Assembly: GCF_001767295.1 (NCBI RefSeq)
Contig: NZ_CP014944.1
Location: 2,604,001-2,668,000 of the forward strand
Origin: Colwellia sp. PAMC 20917
GTDB lineage: Bacteria > Pseudomonadota > Gammaproteobacteria > Enterobacterales > Alteromonadaceae
Length of the DNA: 64,000 nucleotides
Direction of reading: 5' to 3'
The notes beneath the pieces were generated by a model that had not been told where the DNA came from, did no database searches, and was given only the letters and a program-made list of their open reading frames with translations. Positions 11,834-20,341 of the stretch are shown piece by piece. Numbering within the stretch: position 1 is the stretch's first letter; each line of letters begins with the position of its first letter. The position numbers and the translations under genes are program-made.

Positions 11834-12405
11834 TGTTTACGGTTATTTCACCTGAACATTTTAAGACTATCCCATGGAAAAATGGCCAAGGTGAAACTAT
11901 TGAATTAGCGATTAATGACGGTGGTACTTTAGCTGACTTTATTTGGCGCTTGAGTATGGCGAATGTTGTTGAAGATGGGGGCTTTTCTGATTTTTCAGGT
12001 TATCAGCGTAATCTCATTCTCATTGCCGGTAAGGGTATTAATTTACAACACGATAATCGTAAAACTGATCAGTTGAATAATATCCTTGATGTCGCCAATT
12101 TTGATGGGGGTTGTCGAACCGTTGGACGTTTACCTGCTGGCGAAATTACCGATTTTAATATTATTACAGATAAAGAAAAGTGCTCGGCCGTTGTGAAAAC
12201 CTTGCTAGCTCGACAAACAGTTGAACTTAAAGCTGCAGACTTATGCTTTGTTTACAGTTTGTCGGGTGCATTCCAGTTAACGTCATACCAAAATCACCAA
12301 ATAATAAAGGCAGGGCATTTATTGAAATTGAATACCCTTAAAGCAGGGGAGATGACGATTACCGGTCAAAAGCTGATCGTGGTTTACTTAACGCTAAATA
12401 CCTAG
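11833..12405 (+). CDS. HutD/Ves family cupin protein
   Basis: 190 residues from the ATG at 11833. A longer in-frame start at 11800 would lie inside frmB, whereas ATG at 11833 overlaps the frmB stop by one base, the usual coupling arrangement. The N-terminal block FKTIPWKNGQGETIELAI, followed by FIWRLSMANVVEDGGFSDFSGYQRNL, is characteristic of the HutD/Ves family, a two-cupin fold. Ves is linked to cold stress in E. coli and HutD to histidine use; the biochemical activity is not settled. Its position after frmB suggests co-expression with formaldehyde detoxification, though no functional link is known to me. Confidence 0.88.
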   Translation: MFTVISPEHFKTIPWKNGQGETIELAINDGGTLADFIWRLSMANVVEDGGFSDFSGYQRNLILIAGKGINLQHDNRKTDQLNNILDVANFDGGCRTVGRLPAGEITDFNIITDKEKCSAVVKTLLARQTVELKAADLCFVYSLSGAFQLTSYQNHQIIKAGHLLKLNTLKAGEMTITGQKLIVVYLTLNT

Positions 12406-12429
12406 GCAAAATTTAGTGACAGCAGGTGT

Positions 12430-12480
12430 TTATCGCTGAAAAGAGTCATTTAAACTTTTATTTCAGCGATAATATTTTTT
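12430..12480 (+). terminator. Terminator of the frmA-frmB-hutD operon
   Basis: A 12-base stem, TTATCGCTGAAA (12430-12441) with TTTCAGCGATAA (12461-12472), is followed by TATTTTTT. The loop is long (19 bases) but the stem is perfect. Confidence 0.75.
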
Positions 12481-12532
12481 CTGTTTTAGAGTATGGACAT
12501 ATTAATAAAAATCCACTGCACAGGACGTTAAA

Positions 12533-14074
12533 ATGAAAGCACACCATTTAGTCAAAATATTCGCCTTGTTGCTGATATTCTCACCGTTTGCTAATGCTGA
12601 GAATACTGCTGACAATAGCCGTAAGTTACCTATCGACGAAAGCTCAACCACAAAACATAGTACCAAGGTTAATGGTAAAAAATTCGACTACACTGCCACT
12701 ACAGGTACTCAACCCGTATGGGACAGTGAGGGTAATCCAACCGCTAGTTTATTTTATACTTACTACCAGCGCAGTAATGTTAAGAATAAAGGCGCCCGAC
12801 CTTTATTAATTTCTTTTAACGGTGGCCCAGGTTCAGCATCGGTTTGGATGCATGTTGCCTACACCGGACCACGTGTTTTAAATGTTGATGACGAAGGATA
12901 TCCATTGCAGCCTTACGGTGTTAAGACCAATGACTATTCAATTTTAGATGTTGCCGATATAGTTTTTGTTAATCCAGTTAATACGGGTTATTCACGAGTT
13001 TTACCCGACAAAGAGGGCAAGATGCCTTCGAAAGAGCAACAAAAATCGATGTTTTTTGGTGTCAATGCCGACATCAAATATCTAGCAGACTGGGTAAATA
13101 CTTTTGTGACCCGGAATGAGCGCTGGCGTTCACCAAAATATTTAATCGGTGAAAGTTACGGTACTACCCGTGTTTCAGGCTTAGCGTTAGAACTACAATC
13201 ACGTCAGTGGATGTATCTAAATGGCGTGATTCTTGTGTCGCCAACCGATATTGGCATTAAGCGCGACGGACCGGTAAAGGCCGCAAATCGCCTACCTTAT
13301 TTTGCAGCTGCTGCCTGGTATCACCAAGCACTAAAGAGCGATTTACAGCAAAAAGACTTATTAGATATTTTGCCTGAAGTTGAAAAGTTTACTATTGAGC
13401 AATACATACCCGCACTCGCTAAAGGTGGCTTTATTAGCAAAGCAGAAAAACAGGCGATAGCTGAAAAGGTCTCTTATTATTCAGGACTTTCGGTCACTGA
13501 AGTATTACGCAGTAATTTAGATATTAGCGCTTCCTATTTTTGGAAAGAACTATTACGTGACCGTGAGCAAACAATTGGTCGTTTAGATTCACGCTACTTA
13601 GGTATTGACGAGAAAACAACCGGTTCACGTCCTGACTACAATGCGGAATTAACGTCATGGTTACACAGTTTCACGCCCGCCATTAATTACTATTTACGTG
13701 AAGAGTTAAACTATAAAACAGACATTAAATATAATATGTTTGGTGATGTACATCCGTGGGATCGCACTAACAATAATACCGGTAAAAACTTACGTTTAGC
13801 GATGGCACAAAACCCTTATTTAAATGTCATGTTCCAAGCAGGTTACTACGATGGTGCGACTAACTATTTTGATGCTAAGTACACTATGTGGCAGTTAGAT
13901 CAAAGTGGTAAAATGCAAGACCGTTTGTCTTTTAAAGGCTACCGCAGTGGTCATATGATGTACCTTCGCTATGAAGATTTAAAAGCGGCGAATGATGATA
14001 TCCGTCAATTTATTAAAGCGTCTTTACCTGATAATAAACAAGCCGCTAAATACAAAGCTGCTTCGCCACGATAA
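12533..14074 (+). CDS. Secreted S10-family serine carboxypeptidase-like enzyme
   Basis: 513 residues with signal peptide MKAHHLVKIFALLLIFSPFANA. Carboxypeptidase-Y-type motifs in order: oxyanion strand FNGGPGSASVW, nucleophile Ser208 in GESYGTTR, a late Asp region (MFQAGYYDGATNYFDA) and a final His in YRSGHMMYLR. Predicted to trim C-terminal residues from peptides outside the cytoplasm. Bacterial S10 members of this size are common in marine gammaproteobacteria. Stands alone between two terminators. Confidence 0.9.
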   Translation: MKAHHLVKIFALLLIFSPFANAENTADNSRKLPIDESSTTKHSTKVNGKKFDYTATTGTQPVWDSEGNPTASLFYTYYQRSNVKNKGARPLLISFNGGPGSASVWMHVAYTGPRVLNVDDEGYPLQPYGVKTNDYSILDVADIVFVNPVNTGYSRVLPDKEGKMPSKEQQKSMFFGVNADIKYLADWVNTFVTRNERWRSPKYLIGESYGTTRVSGLALELQSRQWMYLNGVILVSPTDIGIKRDGPVKAANRLPYFAAAAWYHQALKSDLQQKDLLDILPEVEKFTIEQYIPALAKGGFISKAEKQAIAEKVSYYSGLSVTEVLRSNLDISASYFWKELLRDREQTIGRLDSRYLGIDEKTTGSRPDYNAELTSWLHSFTPAINYYLREELNYKTDIKYNMFGDVHPWDRTNNNTGKNLRLAMAQNPYLNVMFQAGYYDGATNYFDAKYTMWQLDQSGKMQDRLSFKGYRSGHMMYLRYEDLKAANDDIRQFIKASLPDNKQAAKYKAASPR

Positions 14075-14096
14075 ATTATCTTAGCACTTAAAAGCA

Positions 14097-14131
14097 AGCC
14101 GATTAAGTTATCATTTATAACTTAATCGGCT
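14097..14131. terminator. Bidirectional terminator between S10 peptidase and DUF4252 genes
   Basis: AGCCGATTAAGTTA (14097-14110) pairs perfectly over 14 bases with TAACTTAATCGGCT (14118-14131). It lies between converging genes. T tracts are short on both sides, so efficiency is uncertain. Confidence 0.7.
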
Positions 14132-14137
14132 AATATG

Positions 14138-14725
14138 TTATTCCTCTTCATCTACTTCTTTAAATCTTTTTGCCGCATCATTTTTCTTATAAACCTGCTC
14201 CATAATAGGTTCAAAAGAGTTAGGGTGGATATTACCAATAATATTGACAAATACCGCCTCATTATCTGAAAGTGACAGTACAACTAAACCATCAATTACT
14301 TCACCGTTTGACTTGATGAACATCAGTGAGTAATCAGTTGATTCATCATCATTCATTCTCACTACATGTTGCCAACCATCGGCACGTAAATTAGCTTGAG
14401 TTTCAATGAAATTATCTTTAAACAACTCACTGTTTTTTTCAACATTATAAACACTTATACGAACACCATCTACGTCATCCAATAAAGCATCAATTTCTGG
14501 GTCTTCATCAGCATCAATAACCCAACGTGCTGTGCCAATAGCTAATGGACCTAAAGACAAGTTTATTTCGCTGTCAGCTTGCCACCAATAAGGTGATTCA
14601 ATATCGGCATAGCCAGCATGACTGTGAAGTCCCCCTGCGGTAATGCCACAACCGGTTAAGAAAAAGCTTGCTGCAACTGCTAATAGCAAGGTCACTTTCT
14701 TTAAAAAATAGTGAGATAGTTTCAT
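14138..14725 (-). CDS. DUF4252-type lipoprotein
   Basis: 195 residues. The N-terminus is a lipoprotein signal with lipobox LTGC (Cys at about 26), so membrane anchored. The mature part shows the DUF4252 pattern: an acidic DGVRISVYNVEK segment, a central GWQHVVRMND, and DGLVVLSLSDNEAVFVNIIGNIHP. Function unknown; DUF4252 genes often travel with ECF sigma factors. Last gene of the sigma operon, 10 bases after its shorter paralogue. It ends in a charged tail, KEVDEEE. Confidence 0.82.
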   Translation of the reverse strand: MKLSHYFLKKVTLLLAVAASFFLTGCGITAGGLHSHAGYADIESPYWWQADSEINLSLGPLAIGTARWVIDADEDPEIDALLDDVDGVRISVYNVEKNSELFKDNFIETQANLRADGWQHVVRMNDDESTDYSLMFIKSNGEVIDGLVVLSLSDNEAVFVNIIGNIHPNSFEPIMEQVYKKNDAAKRFKEVDEEE

Positions 14726-14735
14726 GGTTTACTCG

Positions 14736-15278
14736 TTATTTTAAGTCAATATCAATGTTAAGTGATTTGGTTACTTTATTAATTTGTGCCGGGTCTATTT
14801 CACCAACAATGTTAATAAATACCGCTTCACGACCGTCTTTATCACTTTTATTGTTAATAACCATAACGACTAAACCATCCATAAGGTCATCTGTGATTTT
14901 GGTGAATACTCGTACCTTTTCATCTTCTTCATTGACCGAGACAATAGGTAACCAGTTTTTAGATTGAATATCTTTGCTGACTTTTGCGATTAAATCTATT
15001 GCCGGTTGATCGCTACCTTTCATATTATAGATTTGTACACGAACGGCTTTTAATTTGCTGATTAATTCTGATGCTTCTGGATCAGACAGATTAATTTTGC
15101 TAATAAAACCTAACATGGTTTTATTTAAATTAACCATCACTTTAGGTTCACCATAAACTGAGTTAAGACTGGCAAAGTCTACATAACCTCGCTCTTTGGT
15201 AATGTCGTCGGCAAAAGCTGAACTGCTCATTAATAATGATGAACTAAAGAAAATAAGTGCTGATAATAATTTTTTCAT
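14736..15278 (-). CDS. Exported DUF4252 protein
   Basis: 180 residues with a signal peptide ending near SSAFA. It shares with the next gene the blocks VRVQIYNMKG, WLPIVSVNEEDEKVRVF and DGLVVMVINN then AVFINIVGEIDP, so the two are paralogues. This one has no lipobox cysteine and is expected to be soluble in the periplasm. The start overlaps the preceding gene by 4 bases. Role unknown; as the output of an ECF unit it may report or buffer envelope stress (inference). Confidence 0.8.
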   Translation of the reverse strand: MKKLLSALIFFSSSLLMSSSAFADDITKERGYVDFASLNSVYGEPKVMVNLNKTMLGFISKINLSDPEASELISKLKAVRVQIYNMKGSDQPAIDLIAKVSKDIQSKNWLPIVSVNEEDEKVRVFTKITDDLMDGLVVMVINNKSDKDGREAVFINIVGEIDPAQINKVTKSLNIDIDLK

Positions 15279-15826
15279 GATGTTTCCTTAAAATGATTAA
15301 GTGGTTTAAATAAACCTTGGTTCAATGGTTGTTGTATATTTTCGTCAAATGTTTGCTTTATTTGCTCTGTTGATATTTTTTTAGCGAATGATATATATTG
15401 CAAAGCGATTGCTAACTCTTGCTCAGCATGTTGTATTTCTGCCAGTGATGGATGTTTATTTATAGGATCACTTAGTATATTGGTGTTGAGTAAAGCGATA
15501 GCGGTAACGGTTGCGGCTAGCGCACTAAGTTTTTTCCAGCTAGGTGTAAAGTAACCAAAAATCACATGACTGCTTTTTTCAGTTTTGCTAATGCCCTGTA
15601 ACTTGTTTTTCAAATCGGCTGATAAAGGCTGCAAACCTATGTCATTTAAATGTTTTTCAATATGTAACGCTGTTTCCAACTCAGCAATTTGTTGGTTACT
15701 AAGTTGTTCATTAGTTGATTCACTGCTCTCGGACAATACTCTTGCTAGCACACGGGTGTCAGCTGAAAGGTCATTGTTCGCTAAAAAATCATCTAATGGT
15801 TTCTGCCATGATTCTTTATTATTCAT
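15275..15826 (-). CDS. Putative anti-sigma / membrane regulator of the adjacent ECF sigma factor
   Basis: 183 residues with a soluble acidic N-terminal half, one transmembrane segment around residues 105-122 (KLSALAATVTAIALLNTNIL) and a helical C-terminal part presumably outside. No zinc-binding His-x3-Cys-x2-Cys anti-sigma motif is present, so assignment rests on topology and on position. The gene overlaps the sigma gene by 8 bases upstream and the DUF4252 gene by 4 bases downstream. It could instead be a structural membrane protein of the unit. Confidence 0.6.
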   Translation of the reverse strand: MNNKESWQKPLDDFLANNDLSADTRVLARVLSESSESTNEQLSNQQIAELETALHIEKHLNDIGLQPLSADLKNKLQGISKTEKSSHVIFGYFTPSWKKLSALAATVTAIALLNTNILSDPINKHPSLAEIQHAEQELAIALQYISFAKKISTEQIKQTFDENIQQPLNQGLFKPLNHFKETS

Positions 15827-16316
15827 GGGTATACCCCTTTAAATTATTTCGCAATTCACGTCGTGCACGATGTAAATAGACTTTTACTTGGCTGGTGGTT
15901 AAGTTAAGTGATTTCGCCGCAATACTTTGGCTGTTTTGTTGTACATCACATAACATAATCAACGAACTATAGGGTTCTTTTAAACAAGCAATCGCCTCAC
16001 TTAACCAACGACTTAATTGTTGGTGCTGTAAATTCCCTGCCGGTTCTTCATGTTTTTGTGTCACTTGATGCTCTTCTTCAACTTGGCTGAATTCCTTACG
16101 CTTACGCAATTTATCAATACAAGCATTACGGGTTACCGTAGATAGCCAAGCCGATACTTTTTCAACATCTACTTGTTGGATGTTATTCCATAAACGCGTA
16201 AAAACATCTTGTGTAATATCTTCCGCTTCATGTTTATCACGTAAAATATACAAAGCTAACGAATAGATTCGTTGCTGATGTTGTTCGAGTATTTTATTAA
16301 ATTTATTTCCTTTCAT
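15819..16316 (-). CDS. ECF-type sigma-70 factor
   Basis: 165 residues. Region 2 is clear (QQRIYSLALYILRDKHEAED, then ITQDVFTRLWNN), with DNA-melting residues in WLSTVTRNACIDKLRKRK. Region 4 ends with LNLTTSQVKVYLHRARRELR, the -35 recognition helix. Length is standard for ECF factors. First gene of a four-gene operon with a membrane protein and two DUF4252 genes. A TGTAACC/CGTAAT pair just upstream could be its own target promoter. Confidence 0.93.
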   Translation of the reverse strand: MKGNKFNKILEQHQQRIYSLALYILRDKHEAEDITQDVFTRLWNNIQQVDVEKVSAWLSTVTRNACIDKLRKRKEFSQVEEEHQVTQKHEEPAGNLQHQQLSRWLSEAIACLKEPYSSLIMLCDVQQNSQSIAAKSLNLTTSQVKVYLHRARRELRNNLKGYTHE

Positions 16317-16323
16317 AGTTATA

Positions 16324-16351
16324 ATTACGCACTACTTTGCGAAAGGTTACA
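16324..16351 (-). promoter_or_regulatory. Candidate ECF-dependent autoregulatory promoter
   Basis: Minus strand: TGTAACC (16351-16345), 15 bases, CGTAAT (16329-16324), then ATAACT and the sigma start codon at 16316. The AAC core and CGT element resemble promoters recognised by several ECF sigma groups. The leader would be only a few bases long, a weakness of this reading. Confidence 0.4.
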
Positions 16352-16622
16352 AATTAAGTATCTTATTTTTAATTTATTATTAAAAAGAGTCGCCAAAGTG
16401 ATTGGTATGATAAGGAGATTCAATATAACTAATAGGGTAGGGTTTCTTGAAATAAATTGGTTAATCAATGTGTTATCGTTAAAAAATGAATCTGTGGATA
16501 AAGTGATATTAAGTTAAAAAATTTTTATGAATAAGCTTAATTGAGACGATTAAAGACAATTTTTAGTGATGGCCATTATAATTGCGACAGGTGATTTTTA
16601 TATTTTATTGAATTTTAGGCAT

Positions 16623-16714
16623 AAAAAAACCGATGAAAACAAGTTCATCGGCTGGATAGCTTTGGGGAAGCTAAAATATAAAATTATTACAACAGGTGCT
16701 CACTAAAAGAGAAC
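16623..16714 (-). ncRNA. Candidate free-standing small RNA
   Basis: Three signals line up on the minus strand with no ORF between. A promoter with TTTACA (16750-16745) and a consensus TATAAT (16726-16721) is spaced by 18 bases. About 90 bases of transcript follow, containing an AT-rich single-stranded stretch and a small hairpin TAGCTT-CCCCA-AAGCTA (16673-16657) that exposes C residues. It ends in a strong terminator CCGATGAA-CTTGTT-TTCATCGG followed by seven T. The nearest minus gene upstream (lysR) stops about 490 bases earlier, so this is not simply its terminator. I did not match it to a named RNA family. Confidence 0.6.
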
Positions 16715-16751
16715 AGAAACATTATAGAGTAACAACTCTATAAGTGTAAAG

Positions 16752-17209
16752 TAAAAAGTGAAGTAATTACTCAGTTTTTTGTTTTTTTCGGTTTTTGTTG
16801 CTTTTAGTGGTTAATCATCACCACCGAATTTAGAATACAATTTCATGGTGCTATCGGTCACGAAGATGTGCTGAGTGATTATTGCGATCATCAGCAATTA
16901 AAGCGACGACATAATTTAAGCCATTGCAATAAACTCTTTGCTTGAAGACATTAAAAACAGGTGTAAATTATTAATCCATGATTTTGGAGAAATAGCCTTG
17001 CCAAAAAATTGTTATTTTGGGAGCAAATTGACAACATCTTCCTTTAACACACGAATATATTGTCAAATATCTCTTATAGCTGAGGACTCCATAAATGTTG
17101 AAGTTTATTTGTCATCTATTTAGCTTTTTAACATGAGTGTCATATTAATTGCTTTTTGATTTTTAAAGTGAGTGTCTTTAAATTACTTTTAAATTAATGG
17201 TTTAATGCC
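16752..17209. other. Intergenic stretch with no supported gene
   Basis: About 460 AT-rich bases between the candidate small RNA and lysR. Short open frames exist (61 codons at 16938-17123, and a degenerate frame around 16825-16945) but lack ribosome sites or recognisable domains. Possibly decayed coding sequence; nothing firm seen. Confidence 0.5.
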
Positions 17210-18136
17210 TCACGAGTGGGGCTGTATTTCTTGTAATTTTTGCTTCATAAAATCGATAAAAATGCGGTTCTTATTGGGTAAATATTTACTTTGTACATAC
17301 TGCAAACAAATATCACCTTGGTAATTGCCTTGTAACCGCCAATCTTCCAAAAGTGGAATGAGCTTGCCACTGCTAATGCCCTGTTGTGCGATATAATCAG
17401 GCAGAGAGCCAATACCAAAGCCTTGTTCAATAGCGTCTCGACGCATTTCACTGTGGTTAAGTAAATATGAACCAGTGACTTGTACGCTTGTTTGTTGATT
17501 TTTTTGACTAAATCGCCACCGGCTATCTGACATGTTTTCACCTAAGCAAAGGCAGGGTAAATTTTTTAAATCGTCGGGGTGTGTTGGTAGCGGATGGTTA
17601 GCTAGAAAATCAGGACTGGCACATAACACTTGTTCACTGCGAGCAATTTTAACGTTGACCAAAGCTTCAATCGGGTTGTCATTGATATGAATTAAGAAAT
17701 CAACACCGTCATGAATAGGATCTAAAATCCGGTCAGTTACTTTTAAATGCAATTGAATATCAGGGTAGCACTTTAAAAACTCGACAAAGAGTGGCCGCAA
17801 TACTCGATTGGCAAGTGATTTTGGTGCCGCCACCCTCAACAATCCACTAACCGTTGATGTTGTCGAGCTACTGGCATTAACGGCTTGCTCTGCTGACTCC
17901 ATCATTTGTTTACAATAATTAAAGGTTAATGTTCCTGGCTCTGTTAACGCTAGTTGCCGTGTAGTGCGTTGTAATAGTTTTATGCCTAAAGCATCTTCTA
18001 ATCGGCTAATTTGGCGACTTACCGCTGAGGGGGTTACCCCAAGTTTGATTGCCGCTTTACTAAAGTTGCCCTGCTCAACGACAGTTACCAAAATAGCCAT
18101 ATCAGACAATAAGGGGATTAGTTTATTTGTGTCCAT
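17210..18136 (-). CDS. LysR-family transcriptional regulator
   Basis: 308 residues from the ATG at 18136. The TTG at 18145 is also in frame but touches the AAGGAC ribosome site, while the ATG has correct spacing. The N-terminal winged helix reads AILVTVVEQGNFSKAAIKLGVTPSAVSRQISRLEDALG and continues RTTRQLALTEPG. The remainder is the periplasmic-binding-like effector domain, with pattern closest to the large CrgA/DsdC-like group that starts FSKAAIKLGVTPSAVSRQI. Divergent from a LysE exporter gene; the 115-base gap between them is the likely operator. The effector is unknown, plausibly an amino acid. Confidence 0.93.
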   Translation of the reverse strand: MDTNKLIPLLSDMAILVTVVEQGNFSKAAIKLGVTPSAVSRQISRLEDALGIKLLQRTTRQLALTEPGTLTFNYCKQMMESAEQAVNASSSTTSTVSGLLRVAAPKSLANRVLRPLFVEFLKCYPDIQLHLKVTDRILDPIHDGVDFLIHINDNPIEALVNVKIARSEQVLCASPDFLANHPLPTHPDDLKNLPCLCLGENMSDSRWRFSQKNQQTSVQVTGSYLLNHSEMRRDAIEQGFGIGSLPDYIAQQGISSGKLIPLLEDWRLQGNYQGDICLQYVQSKYLPNKNRIFIDFMKQKLQEIQPHS

Positions 18137-18251
18137 CAAGCACAAGTCCTTTTACAAATAGGTGTATTGTTTTAAATTTCTCATATATTAACATAGCTGC
18201 ACAGTAACAAGTGAGTTGCTATGAGACTATTTTAAATGATGAGAGAGAAAT

Positions 18252-18893
18252 ATGGAGTTGTTAATAAGTACTTACATGACAGAAATTATTGCGGTAAGCA
18301 CCATCGCTATTTTTATGGCTATGTTGCCTGGTGCTGATTTTGTCATGGTGACTCGCACGAGTATCTATAATGGCCGTTTATCGGGGTTATATATGAGTTT
18401 AGGTATGTGTTTATCAGTTTGTATACATGCTAGCTATTCGATTGCAGGATTAGCGGTTGTGATTGCAAACTCCGCCTGGTTATTTGCGACAATCAAATAT
18501 TTAGGAGCGGCTTACCTTATTTATATTGCCTGGCAGTTATTAACAACACGTGATCTGTTAAATAATGATCACAACAATCAAACAGCAGCAATGTCGCCTT
18601 TTAACGCGATGCGTCGAGGCTTTACCTGCAACATCTTAAATCCGAAAACATCTATCTTCTTCTTAAGTATTTTTACGCAAGTTGTTTCTGTAGATACTCC
18701 GCTAATAATGCAAGTAAGTTATGGGATAATTATTATGTTGGCTCATTTTATTTGGTACAGCGGTGTGGCGTTATTGTTATCACACCCTAATATAATGCCT
18801 CGTTTCAATCGTCACAAACACAAAATAGATAAAGTCGCAGGATTCATATTGATGATAATTGCTATAAAGCTCATTTTAATGAACGCTGTTTAA
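18252..18893 (+). CDS. LysE/RhtB-family amino-acid exporter
   Basis: 213 residues with about six hydrophobic segments. The family signature is near the N-terminus (AMLPGADFVMVTRTSIYNGR, then GLYMSLGMCLS), and the later conserved GFTCNILNPKTSIFFLSIF is the classical LysE block. Inner-membrane efflux of an amino acid or derivative is predicted; the substrate cannot be read from sequence. An AGAGAGAAAT segment precedes the ATG. Regulated in all likelihood by the divergent LysR gene. Confidence 0.93.
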   Translation: MELLISTYMTEIIAVSTIAIFMAMLPGADFVMVTRTSIYNGRLSGLYMSLGMCLSVCIHASYSIAGLAVVIANSAWLFATIKYLGAAYLIYIAWQLLTTRDLLNNDHNNQTAAMSPFNAMRRGFTCNILNPKTSIFFLSIFTQVVSVDTPLIMQVSYGIIIMLAHFIWYSGVALLLSHPNIMPRFNRHKHKIDKVAGFILMIIAIKLILMNAV

Positions 18894-18943
18894 GTAAAAA
18901 TTTCTCAGGCGTTTATTTAGGTCTGCCAACTTATATCAGCTTT

Positions 18944-19133
18944 TCAGTGATTTACCCTCGCAGTAATTTCGCTGGCAACCATAGGTTTGGTCATGCCGTA
19001 ATCTTGAGCTAAATTACATCGCTTTTCTATAAGAGCTGCGCGATGTTCTATCGTTTCTTTGGCCTCACTTTACGTTTGAATGATTTAGCTAAGCCATCAT
19101 CGTGATGAACTTTTTTATTGCTAAATGAAGCTT
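18944..19133 (-). pseudogene. Possible decayed gene fragment
   Basis: On the minus strand two frames read in succession as protein-like, joined by a frameshift near 19060. The first is a short basic stretch (HHDDGLAKSFKRKVRPKK). The second is EHRAALIEKRCNLAQDYG continuing MTKPMVASEITARV to a stop at 18944. No start codon or ribosome site fits, and I do not recognise the family. The rest of 18894-19355 shows nothing else. Confidence 0.35.
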
Positions 19134-19355
19134 AATGACTGTTATTTTAAATAATACAATGAATTCAACTGGTTGATGAGATGGGTGTGTCAGATTTATT
19201 TACATATTTACTCTAATGTTATTTTTTGTTTTATATAACCAATTGAAATATATCCTATTTAATTTGTTGGCCTGTTATTTGCTTTGCTGGGGTATGATTA
19301 TTGTTTTAATAATTATCTCCCAGATTTAATTGAAATAAATTTAAAGGCACAAAAA

Positions 19356-20057
19356 ATGAAAATGAATTTTTTACCATTAGTACTATTAACAACTGCTCTT
19401 ACTTTACTTACGACTACCGCCAGCGCAAGTTTAATTCTTGGCACAGGAACTGAGGCATTAGTGGGTGGTGATTTAACTGATCCAGAGAATGACGGTCTTG
19501 CTAATTCGAATGTAAACTATAATGCAATGTTTCGTTCTAGTATAGAACCTGCCTTTGGCAATGGAGAGAGTGCATTTAATGTATTTGATAACATTTTATC
19601 ATCTGGTAACGCCAAGTGGTGTTGCGATGGTGGTAATGTATGGGTAGAAGCTGATTTTGGTACAAATCGTTACATTCTTGATAAATTCACACTTTCTTCT
19701 GCAAATGATGTTCCTAACAGAGATTCCGATCAGTGGAGTATCTTAGGCTCAAATGACGGAATCAACTATACGTCTATTTATTCTTATGACGTAGCAGGAA
19801 GCTCTATTTGGGGGGCAACACGCTTTGAAGTTATTCAGTTTTCAAATGCTGATGATTATAACGTTAATACGGCATATAGTATTTTCCGTTACCAATCAAC
19901 TTCGGTTGTAAGCGGCAATAATCACCAATTAGGTGAAATTGAGTTTTTTGGTACTGCTGCTGTTAATGATTCTGCTGTTAATGTTCCTGAACCAACTACC
20001 CTGGCAATTTTTGCGTTAGGTCTAATTGGCTTAGCGTCGCGTCGCTTTAAGAGCTAA
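19356..20057 (+). CDS. PEP-CTERM exported protein with a discoidin-like domain
   Basis: 233 residues from the ATG at 19356, preceded by AAAGGC; the longer frame start at 19284 lacks a ribosome site and would bury the signal peptide (MKMNFLPLVLLTTALTLLTTTASA). The C-terminus is a textbook PEP-CTERM sorting signal: VPEPTTLAIFALGLIGLA then RRFKS. The middle (VWVEADFGTNRYILDKFTL, DQWSILGSNDGINYTSIYSY, FRYQSTSVVSGNNHQLGEIE) has the strand order of F5/8 type C (galactose-binding-like) domains. Likely exosortase-processed and surface or matrix associated. No exosortase gene is in the window. Confidence 0.88.
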   Translation: MKMNFLPLVLLTTALTLLTTTASASLILGTGTEALVGGDLTDPENDGLANSNVNYNAMFRSSIEPAFGNGESAFNVFDNILSSGNAKWCCDGGNVWVEADFGTNRYILDKFTLSSANDVPNRDSDQWSILGSNDGINYTSIYSYDVAGSSIWGATRFEVIQFSNADDYNVNTAYSIFRYQSTSVVSGNNHQLGEIEFFGTAAVNDSAVNVPEPTTLAIFALGLIGLASRRFKS

Positions 20058-20091
20058 CTATAATAGTGTAAACGTTCTTAGTTATATAAAA

Positions 20092-20120
20092 ACATCAATT
20101 GTAATGATTGGTGTTTTTTT
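20092..20120 (+). terminator. Terminator of the PEP-CTERM gene
   Basis: CATCAAT pairs with ATTGGTG (one G-T pair) around a 7-base loop, then TTTTTTT. The following 220 bases to 20341 are AT-rich with no clear feature. Confidence 0.8.
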
Positions 20121-20341
20121 GCTTTTGTAGGTTCAGTTAAGTTTGTTCTAACTTAACTAATGTCTTTTTATTATTACAATTATAGTTACTGATAACTATT
20201 TACACTTTGCAGGCGTTCTTTTTGTGTAATATTTTATATTAAGCAAATTGGCTTATTAAACCTCTCAAGTTTGATTTAAGTCATTAATAGCATTACATTG
20301 ATTATACATGGCTAAAAAATAAACATATTTATGGATTAAAT

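Noticed and set aside
16623-16714. Naming the small RNA as Spot 42 or RyhB
   Set aside because: The terminator region is only superficially similar, and the 5' parts do not match what I recall of those RNAs.
16938-17123. 61-residue plus-strand protein
   Set aside because: Non-ATG start, no ribosome site, no recognisable domain, AT-rich intergenic context.
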